This document shows, piece by piece, positions 47,675-57,759 of a DNA stretch of 64,000 nt (position 1 is its first letter; the number at the start of each line of letters is the position of its first letter). Under the pieces are notes generated by a model. The model was not told where the DNA came from. It made no database searches and was given only the letters and a program-made list of their open reading frames with translations. This DNA is from Archegozetes longisetosus (Eukaryota > Arthropoda > Arachnida > Sarcoptiformes > Trhypochthoniidae). A program made the position numbers and the translations under genes. The stretch covers positions 9,746,001-9,810,000 of the forward strand of contig JAEMBT020000005.1 of assembly GCA_018873245.2 (NCBI GenBank). Direction: 5' to 3'.

Positions 47675-48941
47675 TCATGGCTTGAAGCTTGATACTTTCT
47701 TTAGAAGCATTGATGATAGCTGAGTCCAATAAGTGCTTTTATGAGAAGTTAGGTTTTCGTACTCTATCTTTAGAGAACGTGCAACAGATTCTTGTATTAT
47801 TGTTGTAGAGGCATAAACACAAAGTTGATGTGCGCGCGCCAGTGCATTCCTTATCTTCACATTTCCTGTCAGAGCCCATCCACATCTCCAACCCGTTACA
47901 CTTAATCACTTACCGGCACTTCCGATAGTTATACTCCTCTCATACATACCCGGAATTGATGCTAAATTTAGATTCAGAAAGAGCTTTAAAAATACTTAAC
48001 TTTTTGTTTATCCTAATATTGACCTAATCGAAAATGTTTAGAATTTCCATAAGTTGTCCATTCGTAAACTTCATCCATCAATGCTATAACATTGAACCGT
48101 TTACACAGTTCAGCGATTTTTTGCAGTTCAGTTTTCTTAAATACCTAAAAATATAGGATTGCAATACAAATGCCTGACTAATTATTTGTATCATTTTCTA
48201 AGGTTATCGATAACTCCAGAGATCAGAAACTCAGGGTTCGTGAGCCATTTCTATGTTAGGTTAGGTGTGACATATATCTAAAGAGTTTTGTCTGATAGTT
48301 GATATATACTTCTATAATAAACTATGAGAGAAATATGATTTCTGATCACTAGCTTGAGTAATAAATTTGTAGTATTTTCTCTTTGATGAGTCATACATTT
48401 CCCAGTGGATTTAACGGTGTGTTTACAATGATTAATCGCGTTTTTGAATTAAATTTAGATTCTAGCTCACTTAAATCTAGAATCCATCTTCTGCATGAAT
48501 TTATTTCATTGATTCAACAATAGTTTGTAGATCCCATTTTTCATATGGAATAATCATTTTGCGATCATCAAATTCACTCGTCGGCTTGAGTGCTATGAAT
48601 ACTGGCAACGCATCAACCAATCTACACATACTTAGATATGGTTCATAAAATGGTCCGATTATGATAACTTCGTCTCCAGGATTTACGACTCCAATAATTG
48701 AACAGTAGAGGGCTTCATAAGCTCCTATAGTAACTAGTACAACTGTCATAGGGTCTATATCTCTCTCCAATAAATATCCATATAGTTTTGCCAGAATGTT
48801 GGCGAGTATATATATATTCTTAAAATTATTTAATGATTGTTGCTGAAATGGTGTTTGACAAAAAATCTTTGTTCTTCCAATAGATCTCGTATTTTTCATA
48901 TAGCTACTTTGCAAAATTTGAGTATGAATTCTTACGTGCAC
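47675..48941 (-). pseudogene. Kynurenine aminotransferase-like pseudogene
   Basis: Four pieces of a fold-type I PLP aminotransferase (KAT/glutamine transaminase K type) follow each other on the minus strand. They are 48941-48501 (NILAKLYGYLL, VLVTIGAYEAL, GDEVIIIGPFYEPY), 48477-48397 (SKFNSKTRLIIVNTPLNPLG), 48144-48024 (ELCKRFNVIALMDEVYEW) and 47961-47675 (SIPGMYERSITIGSAGK, TGWRCGWALTGN). The last junctions are in phase with GT-AG introns. Directly after the PLP-binding lysine of GSAGK there is a TGA (47908-47906), and the N-terminal part before NILAKLYG is scrambled. The remaining C-terminal domain after about 47675 is missing. An active enzyme is therefore unlikely. The identification of the family is firm. 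Confidence 0.8.
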
Positions 48942-49641
48942 TATTCTTTAAAATGAATTAGCATTGAACAATGCTCTTCAATAAACCGTACAGTGGAAGG
49001 GCACATTTCGTAGTTTCAAGTTTATAGTGGGTGTGAGTTGGTGCTGTTCGAAAACTTTTCCGTCACCCGCATTAGGTCTTAGTGAAATTTTATCACTGTT
49101 TGTTGTGAAAATCAAATTCTCAATAAATAGGATTGCTATTCAAAAGTGAAAGGGCGTGTAAATTGTAAAAGATCTAAGAAGGATAATATTTTTCTATGGA
49201 TGTCTGGGCCCAGTCCGATTTTGATGAGTGGCATATCATTTGAAAGATCTTTTAATGCTGAACACAAAAGTCTTTAGACACTTTTTACCAAAATCAATAG
49301 TTTTCGAGTTATGAGGGAAAAACCATCTTATGTTAAAAGTTGATTTTTTCGAGTTTTTAGCCACAAAAATATAACTTTTGTGTTGCCCTCCCTATCACGT
49401 GAAGGTAAACCCGAAGGGAGCATAAAATTGAAATAAAAACTATAAATAAAATAATAATAAATAACTAATCTATATAATTGCTATCCGGATAGACAGAATG
49501 TTTGAAAAAATCATCAAATTGCCTACCCGGTGAATTAATCTCGGTAGGTACCTGCCATATCTGAGATACCACAGAAATGTTATTATATGTGCACAGCACC
49601 CGACAGTTCTGAGGCCATTTAGCACTGACAACAGTATTCAA
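48942..49641. other. Intergenic DNA, probably transposon debris
   Basis: No gene. Around 49195-49330 (TGTCTGGGCCCAGTCCG, then GGCATATCATTTGAAAG) the sequence looks like part of a dispersed element that continues to about 50330. Confidence 0.35.
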
Positions 49642-49941
49642 TTATTGCTTCGGTTCCGGACATTTTTTTTCTACTAAAACGTAGATAAGATACTTTGTTT
49701 GATTCCGGAACCGAGAATGAATATGCCCGCGAATAAGCATTGGGTCTTTTGCTTGAATACCATGGAAGGATAAAGAAAGAGGTCTAACGTGCCTGCACAA
49801 TTGGATCTCGAACCTTCCATTGACGTTACTATGCTCGGCATAGTAACTGCGGGCTTGTCTGATTTGGTATATGCCCAATGCTATTTTATAGAGATCGAAC
49901 TCAGTAAGAATTGGGAAATCTTCCTGCGATTCCCCAGACAT
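49642..49941 (-). pseudogene. Fragment of a transposon-derived protein (SWIM-finger type)
   Basis: The 99-codon frame reads ILTEFDLYKIALGIYQIRQA, then RSYYAEHSNVNGRFEIQL and LIRGHIHSRFRNQTKYLIYV. In transposon-associated proteins a similar order (LGVYQLRQA..Y..EH....G.YEI......L...QSRH....Y..) precedes a SWIM zinc finger and a DDE endonuclease. Here the frame ends before the zinc finger, and the DNA beyond has none that I can see. Family assignment is from motif memory only. Confidence 0.45.
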
Positions 49942-51609
49942 TTTGGTGAACTGAGCCGATCTTCTATTTAACCTTTAAGTTTCGACCAGCGAACTCAAGA
50001 GGTTTGGTTTTGGGAGAAGAGATAGCATCCTTGAAGCTATATTGATATCCCCCTCTTTATCAGACTGCACTGTTCCGGTACCTTTGCAAATATTATCACT
50101 GGAAAAACTTCTAGACTGGCGGTTTTTATGATGGTTTTTGTATTATTACCCCTGAATTTGTAATTACCGTCCTAAACCTTTTGGAGCTTATAACTCGGAA
50201 ACGGAATGAGATAGACTATAAGTTGTATATATATTTCGACTCAGGGAGTTAAGATCTGTCTAATGAAACATAAATCATCTGGGCCCAAAAATATCCTTTT
50301 TTATTTTCAGAGAATGTCTAACACTATGTATATTAATAGAGAAAAATAAGCTCAGAGAGAATTGTGAAATAGGCATTCTAGTGACTGTAAGCTGTTTTTA
50401 TTGGCCTTTATGAGAACTAATATATCTTTAAGTTGAATTTATCAAAAAAGTCTACAATATTCTATTTATTGATAATATATCAATAGAATTACTGTTTATT
50501 TTGTTATGATATCAATATATAGTATTTTTCTGTCTAAAATTTTGAAAATTATCAGATCAAGAATGAGCAAGAATGATATAAAAACTTGATTGTGTTTTCA
50601 ACTAGAAAATAATGAAATTGATGAGTTTTTCAGTGAGAATGAAATTCATTTCTGAAATGAAAAATGCTTCTAAGTCAAATTAATCAACTGTACTCTTACT
50701 TAAATTAGAAAATGATATTTGAAGACAATGCAGACTATTCCGTAGTATGCATCTCATTATTCGATCGTACATCAAGTTGGACTCATTAATAAAGCTCAAC
50801 ATTGATTGATAAAGATTAGTCTTACGAGTCATAAAGTTTTAAAGTTTAATAAAATAAAGACCTTCACGAGCTATACGTAAAAGTATTTGTTTTGAAACTC
50901 TAATTCGTGAAACTATACATTTTTAAGGGCAATCCTCACTTTTGCACTGGAGGTGCAGGTGTAAGGGATTCAGAAATGTGTACCACTATTGTACAGCGGA
51001 GAAAATAAAAATGTAAGCAATCAAATTTTGAATTTTTATTTCTCGTAAACGTGGGTGTTTATGGAAAGTTTCGGCTTCCCTTTATTTAAATTTAAAAAAT
51101 CAGTGAATTTAATCACGTAAGTCCTTGTGTATTGATTCATTTTATAATCTCAATTCAATGATACATCAACCATAGCATTCATTATTGATTTTGGTTGCGC
51201 ATTATAATCGGGGTATCCCATTTTGAGGTTAACTGGTTTGTTAGTCCTAATCATATCCAACAGCTCTTCTCTAGTATTAAAATTAATTAAAGATTATTTT
51301 AATCGATCAAAAATCAGTTGCTAACCAAAATCTTTCACCTATTCCTTCAAATCGATCGGCTGTTTCTACGTAAGTCAATATACACTATCGCTTAAAATGA
51401 ATTTCTTGAAAAAGTTGTCAAAAGAGCTTAATTAAGGTGGTATTGAGATTACTACAAAATGCTCGCCTTCTGTGACGGTTTAGGTGATGTGTTTCGGACT
51501 CTGATATTCCACCAAAAGATGTTTTTTCTTAATCATAGTTAAATAATAGATTCACTGCAATTGATATTTGCAGATTGGAGATTTTGTTGAATTACGAGCT
51601 GTTCCGAAA
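49942..51609. other. Intergenic DNA, partly transposon debris
   Basis: From 49942 to about 50330 the sequence is less A+T-rich and belongs to the same debris as 49.2-49.9 kb (a second GGGCCC motif at 50281). The rest shows nothing recognisable. Confidence 0.35.
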
Positions 51610-52078
51610 GTGTTTATCTTTTTTATAGAGAAAAATACCGCTTTTATTAGTCATCACAAATATTTAGGTGTCAAACGATATTTCTAATATTAAAATATTG
51701 AAGATTATTAGTCATGGTTGATATCAAAGGTATATTTTTGTTAGAAATGGCATCTTTCAAAAGATATTCAATAGTAAAAAATACTAGTTTACATCGGATA
51801 TAAGTCAAGGCAGAAAAAATTATTTCAATAACTTTTGAATTTAAACCACAGGTGTTCAAAACATTAAACTGGATTTCTTAATCACTAATCATTTGTAAAA
51901 TAAATTCAATATTTGAATTTTTAAGAAATATTTTTCTAAACATAGTTTTCAAAAAAGAAAATTGATAAACGGGACAACTAATTGTCCCGTCGAGAGTTTT
52001 TGGCCTGACAGGATTTCTTACTTTTATCTTTAAAAAGACAGGACTGTCCCGTCAAAAACGGGACCGGTGATCACCCTA
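51610..52078 (-). mobile_element. Family B MITE, copy 3, truncated
   Basis: It matches the 12.5-13.0 kb copy from AAAAATACCGC onward and ends GTGATCACCCTA at 52078. The left end equivalent to 12473-12535 is missing. No target duplication is visible. Confidence 0.7.
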
Positions 52079-52599
52079 CATCATTTTGGCTATGATTTGA
52101 TATGTTTTGCCTTCATTTCCCATCTTGAACATCTGAAGACGTTCGACTTCAGCAAATTCTCGTAATTTGATCATTTTTTCAGGGAATTAGTTTCGAATTA
52201 ATATATTTTGGTTTTCACATGTTTTATTTAATTAGTATTTTGTTCTATTTAACATTGAAGAATTGTTAAATTAAATTTTTCGCTTTAATTCAGTCAAATA
52301 TAAATATTTCCTTATGACCGCATCACAAAAAGTTTTTGATTGCTTATGACTTTACTCAAAATGTGATCAAATTTGATATCTTTATATCATTTTAATCCTA
52401 AATTATGATGGATTAATTTAAGACGAATTACGCCAAAATCAACGAAGTAATTTTTTAGTTATATTCAGTCAAAGACAAGACATCGAGTTAATTCATTTTA
52501 TTTCCATATTTATAAGTGGTAGTGTATTATTTTATTCATAATACATAATAAATTTCCTGATAAACAATTTTAAAGATTGCAATTATGTTATGCCGTTCT
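52079..52599. other. A+T-rich intergenic DNA
   Basis: Nothing is recognised. Confidence 0.45.
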
Positions 52600-53437
52600 G
52601 GTTCGAGCTCGTAAACCTAAACGCATAACTATGGGCTAAAATTTGCAAGATTATTGTGTTTTACTTTAAAAGGTGTATTTTAATTTGAATTTTACCATTT
52701 GCCTTCTAGAATAGAACTAAAGATACATTTGATTAAATTTTATATATAAAGTTAAAATATGCAATAAAACAGATTATTGACCAGAAAGAATCGGACTTTT
52801 GGCGACTTTAAAAGTTTTAATCCATCGCTATTTTAATCCTTATTAGTCAATACTTGAAATCTTTTCACAAGTTAACTCTAAATATTAAATAAATCTAAAA
52901 AATTGTGAAAACTTATTGCTAGACCAAACCACAATTGACATAAAAAATGTTAATTGATTTTTTATAAATAGAAAATAATCTTAAACTCTATCCCTTTACA
53001 AATTAGTTATTTATCCAGATTTCTTAAACAAGTACTTACTAAATTCTGAATAATATTAAACTTTGATTGCAATCTTTTATTTTCTTATGAAATTTTAAAT
53101 ATTTGAAATAATATTTAATAAAATTCATTAAAGGAATATAGCATAAAATTTGGACGTGATTTCATTATTTTGTTGATACGTAAAAATATTATAAACATAT
53201 TTAAAGGTTTTCACATTTTGAAATACTTTTATTTATTTTTTAACACTTTTTCACTTTCGCTCAGTGGCTCATAAGGTACTCTCCTGGAGGCCACCGCCCA
53301 AAGACTAATTCTCTTTTCTAGTTTCTAACATATCTTATATAAATATAATAGATATGAATTGTTATTTTGAAATATTCACCGCATTTCATAGCAAGCGTTA
53401 ATACAATAATAACCTTCAAAGCGTTAGTAATGTATTA
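52600..53437 (-). repeat. Dispersed repeat D, interrupted copy, first part
   Basis: It is the reverse complement of 6600-7110, with the diverged 20.9-kb repeat inserted at about 52665-53010. The copy stops exactly at the Tc1 element (TA at 53436). Its missing remainder, equal to 6528-6610, is found 6.8 kb away at 60243-60339. Confidence 0.78.
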
Positions 53438-54468
53438 CAATGCGCGTCAAGTTTTCTTGACCAGCGTGTTTATTAACAAACTAAATTATATAATCAAGAA
53501 ACCATAGCTTTGAGATATCCTTCTGACCGATGACACAAGTAAGCAAGTATTGATTAATTAGTTTTCACTGGTTAGTACTTTATTTGCATTATGGTGGTCT
53601 TTTTAAAATTTTATGCAATAAATTTTTTTTGATCAAAAAATATTTTTCTAAAAAAATTTACACAAAAAAGATTAATTATAGGTAAGATTTAACTTGACAG
53701 AACATTGATTTAAACTATAATTCATAGTACTAAAAATGCATGACGCGGAATTATCGCAAACGTGAAGTTGTACGAAAGGTATAAGAATTATCATAAGTGA
53801 CCAGAATTTTAAATGAATCCTACGACATCGGTTAGATTAATGGTTCTAAATGATTACTTTAAACCTAAAGCTAAAGAGGGCCAAAGCAGAAAATAGGTCC
53901 ACGAGAGAAGACAAGAATAAAGAGGGGAATTCGAAGATTGAATGGTGAAGGGGAACGAGTTACTGCCATGAAGTTCAAAAATACCTTGCAAATTAATGCC
54001 AGTTTAAGAACATTTCAACGCCATGCAAAACAACAAGGCTATAAGTATAAAAAAGCTTTTAAGAAAATCTATCTAAAACCTTCACATAAGAAAAGAAGGT
54101 TTGAATTGGCTAAACAATGGCATGGTGATAATCATGCTTGGAATAGAACTTTTTTCACTGATGAGAAACGCTTTTCACTTGATGGACCTGATAACTGGAG
54201 GTCATATTCCGATCAGAAAAATCTGCCGAAACGTCAAAAACGGCAAATGAAAGGAGGATCAATTATGATCTGGGGAATGGTTTTATCCGATGGCCTTCTA
54301 TGGATTAAAAAAGTAGATGGAAAGCAGAAGTCACCAAACTATGTAAAACTACTTAAAAATGAAGTTAAGTCATTTCTTTGAAAATTAATATGAAGATAAA
54401 AATTATTACTTCCAACAAGATAAGTGTTCTATTCATACATCGAAGGAAAGCATTAAATGTATTGAGGC
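53438..54468 (+). pseudogene. Tc1-family transposon, 5' part with broken transposase
   Basis: The terminal sequence CAATGCGCGTCAAG starts at 53438 next to a TA. The frame 53938-54378 (TTG in place of ATG; upstream codons are also open for about 20 residues) covers the helix-turn-helix end and first catalytic aspartate in FFTDEKRFSLDG, and KGGSIMIWGMVL-type sequence. A frame change near 54375 leads to YYFQQDKCSIHTS, which has the second catalytic aspartate, up to KCIEA at 54468. There a hAT-type element interrupts it. The third catalytic residue lies in the 3' part at 60.3-60.7 kb. It cannot encode an active enzyme. Confidence 0.88.
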
Positions 54469-55791
54469 TAGGGCTGGGCCGGTACCAGAAAAAGTAGTTA
54501 CCCACTACTTTACCAAAAGTAGTCAGTAGTCATGACTACTTTCCTGACTACGATTACATTAATGAGTAGTCACGGTAGTCATGGTAGTCACGGGTGTTTT
54601 CAGGTAGTCAAAGGTTTTCAAAATTACTCAATTATTCATTTAATATGAGTATTCATTTAAATTTACTCACTAGAAAATGTAAAAGAAGCAATTTAATAAG
54701 ATTTGTAAAATAATTGACAAGTTTTCATTAATGAAATATTACAAATAAGATTTTTAAGGAATCCCTTATTAAGAAGTAACTGACAAGATCTATGAAAAGA
54801 ATAGTAATTACTAATTGCAAAATTTTTAATAGTGAGTTTTACTATCACACGAATTTAAATTTTTAATTAGCGTAATCTTTATTCATTGATAAGAAAATTA
54901 GTTATTTCCCGCGTTCATCATTGAAACTTATACAATAATCATCATAAGTAGTGATAGACATCAGCTCAGTTACCCTGAGCTTGAGCTGAGCTCTGAGCTG
55001 AGCTGAGCTGCTTTGAGCTGAACTGAGCTATAAACTGAACTGATCTAATCTGATTGATAAGTCCAAATTTTCCGCGAAATTTTTCAATATTTATTAGAAA
55101 TACTGGAAATTTGTTGCAAAGTAAGAAATTTTAGTCGAAGAGTCTTAAACGGTCTAGATTTCTATATCTTGTTATGTAACATTATGGGTAATTAAAATAT
55201 CAAATCATTAAACTAATATTTATTCCGAATTAGAGTACTTAAGCATTGAATTTAAATATACTAAACGTCTTCTGAAATAAATTATTGAATATTTAACACT
55301 ATCTTAAAGTTAAAACATTTTAGAATCGGCTTCTATGGGCTATTATTGCAAAGCATTTAAGTTAAACTAAACGTCATTAGACTATACAGCATATCACTTA
55401 TAGATTTTGCATTGAAAGTATCAAATTTCTATTTGGATGAATGGTTTAGGAATAGTAAACTCTAATAAATTCTATAAACTATTACCTATTGAGCTGATCT
55501 GAGCTGAGCTGGCAGCTCAGTGTGGTGAGCTTGAGCAGTGAGCTGAGCTGAGCTGGTTTCATTAGCTCAAAAGTACCATTGAGCTGAGCTGATGTCTAAC
55601 ACTAACATAAGTATAGCCACCTTTATAAAAGTAGTCGTGACTACTCGTGATTAATTATGAGTAACCGTCAATGAATGAGTAATCGTTAATGAATGACTAC
55701 TGAATATTTCATAAAGTTTGTAGTCAGTAGTCGAGTAGTCAGTAGTTACCCGACTACTAACCGACTACTCATGGTAGTTGGCACAGCCCTA
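54469..55791 (+). mobile_element. hAT-type non-autonomous element E, copy 1
   Basis: The 1323-bp element has ends TAGGGCTG and CAGCCCTA. Subterminal regions are dense in AGTAGTCATGACTACT-type repeats in both orientations. It carries a nested element at 54952-55606. It is flanked by ATTGAGGC (54461-54468) on the left and GACACAAT (55792-55799) on the right, which do not match each other but match copy 2 when swapped. No transposase is present. By eye it is almost identical to copy 2, one T longer there. Confidence 0.92.
54952..55606. mobile_element. Nested AGCTC-rich element inside element E
   Basis: The ends AGTGATAGACATCAGCTCAG and CTGAGCTGATGTCTAACACT are inverted repeats. Next to them lie arrays of GAGCTGAGCTGAGCTG. 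Flanks both contain CATAAG, a possible eroded target duplication. The same nested copy is in element E copy 2, so it entered before E was copied. Confidence 0.78.
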
Positions 55792-57050
55792 GACACAATT
55801 ATTTATAAGTGACACAGACGTCGAAATCTGAGTTCATTCTTCAAACTTTACGATCAAAATTAATATATTTTGCGCAAATACTTCATTATAACTTGAGATA
55901 TATACTTGTTACAAAGATTACTACTCATGATTTTAATTATTAATTTTTAACAAAAGCTCAGCAGCGCAGCTCACAGCTTGGACCCGAGCTTCTTAGTATA
56001 AGCGTAGTTCAGGTCAAATTTGACAGAAGCGCAGCTCAAAGCTCAACAATTTTGAGCTGCGCTTATAGATGCTCGAGCTTGAAGCTCAAGATTTCAGACC
56101 AATGCTCTTCATTATAAGGAATGTTTATTTGTGTGTTGGCGCATACGAACTCACTGATGGATTGGCCCCTATCGTTCAAACATTCGTCGATGAGTCTAAA
56201 AAGCGCACCAAAGATCTGGCTCCTATTTGAGTAGTGATGAACATAAGCATGTCGTGAGCTGAGCTTCAAGTTAAGTTTTAGCTGTCTTCGAGCTTATAAG
56301 CTCGAGCTTCAAGCCTAGCTCATTTGAAGCCGATTTAATTAATAAAGCTAAAGCAGTATTAACTGGTTTTAGTAATGAATATTGAAATGCTTCTCATGTC
56401 TGTATGCAAAATAGGTATTAAATTATCTCTATCGAGTTCAATCATGAGATGCATTCCTGGATTGTGAATCATTGTTTCAAAATAATTTCACTTTAAACTG
56501 AAATTTAATGCGATTAATGTTTATTTTTAAAAAATTAGTGATACTTATGCCTTAAAAGCAATATTATTTCTATTCACTGCTTAAATCTCTTAATATTCGA
56601 AAATAAGGTAATCTCAAATAATTTTTGAGAATTATTCAAAATAAGAGAAAATCATTGTTTGAAACTGTTATCAGAATGTATTTGCAAGAAATTGAGATAT
56701 AATGTGAAGATTCACATTTATTGACAAGTCAAACTGACGTTGAAGTTTAGATTCTTCAAACATTACGATCAAAACTAATGAATTTTTTTGCACGAATACT
56801 CCATTATATTAGGTCAAACCATAAGTAATTGCAAACTTTATCATAATAAAACATGAAAAAGTTTGCAATTACTTATGGTTTGACCTAACAACTTGAAGTA
56901 GATACTTTGGTGAAGAGTAATACTCATTATTTTTAATTTTTAACATAAGCCCAGCAGCGCAGCCCAAAACTCGACAATTCTGAGCTGCTCTTATAGAAGC
57001 TCGAGCTTGAAGCTCAGAGTTCTAGACTAATGCTCTTCGCTATACTTGAG
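55792..57050. repeat. AGCTC-rich repeat G with a direct duplication
   Basis: About 315 bp at 55795-56110 recur as a direct repeat at 56725-57040 (both with GTCGAAATCTGAG/GTTGAAGTTTAG..TTACGATCAAAA and GCAGCGCAG..AGCTCGAGCTTGAAGCTC motifs). The part between, 56250-56680, is also found inverted at 62090-62560. The direct repeats recall a very small LTR-like element, but there is no primer site or coding capacity to support that. The minus-strand frame 56063-56269 lies in the repeat. Confidence 0.6.
56809..56888. mobile_element. 80-bp palindromic mini-MITE, copy 2
   Basis: The ends are TTAGGTCAAACCATAAG and its complement. TA precedes it and CA follows. The sister direct repeat at about 55886 lacks it (CATTATAACTTGAG), giving a clean empty site and showing insertion at TA after the direct repeats formed. 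Confidence 0.88.
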
Positions 57051-57759
57051 AATACAGCTATATCAGTCTTATCAAGTGTTGGCGTTTCACTAGAATGTGA
57101 CTAAGATCGCCTGTATTTGTTTTTCATAACTAAATTGGGAAGTATACTTAATAAGATCTGGATAAAAGTAAATATTTAATAAATTAAAACTTCTGTTAAT
57201 ATTTATAGATTTTATTTAAATAAATACATTTAAAACATTATGCAATCATAATATGTGGTCTGAGTTTAACTCTTGCAATTTAAATTTGAAAGTTTACTTA
57301 TTAAATAAAGTTTACAACAAAAGTTAACGCTATTTTTCCAAAGATAGAGATACAATGACGAAATAATATATATGCTAATGCTAATTTCAAGCTTCCCAAC
57401 AAATAAATGTAGATCTGTGGAGTGAGACACAATAAACGAGCTAAATTTAATCTTCTAACTAAAGATCGATATTCAATTGTTATATGGAATTGCATGCATG
57501 TAATTATGTTCGTACAGGGCACACGATGACACGATATCACACCATTTAACTTTTTAAATGCTCTCTTAGTATAAGCTCTATTGTTATTTATGTTAATCAT
57601 TGTGTGCTACTTCTTAAATATTCTAATTTATTATTGAAGCTGAATTTACAAAAATTTAAGAGATTATTTGGACTTGTAGCGGTTCTGCATATTTTAAAGT
57701 AAGGCTTATTTTCAATGATTATCATCAAGAAGAAAGAAAATTGAGGGATATAAACGAAG
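57051..57759 (+). promoter_or_regulatory. Upstream region of the DEG/ENaC gene
   Basis: From about 57330 the sequence matches 22310-22797 upstream of the pseudogene copy, so the promoter was duplicated with the gene. No TATA box can be singled out. The minus-strand frame 57301-57600 is in this shared region and looks accidental. Confidence 0.4.

Noticed and set aside
49789-49971. Plus-strand 60-codon frame
   Set aside because: Antisense of the transposon-derived fragment on the minus strand.
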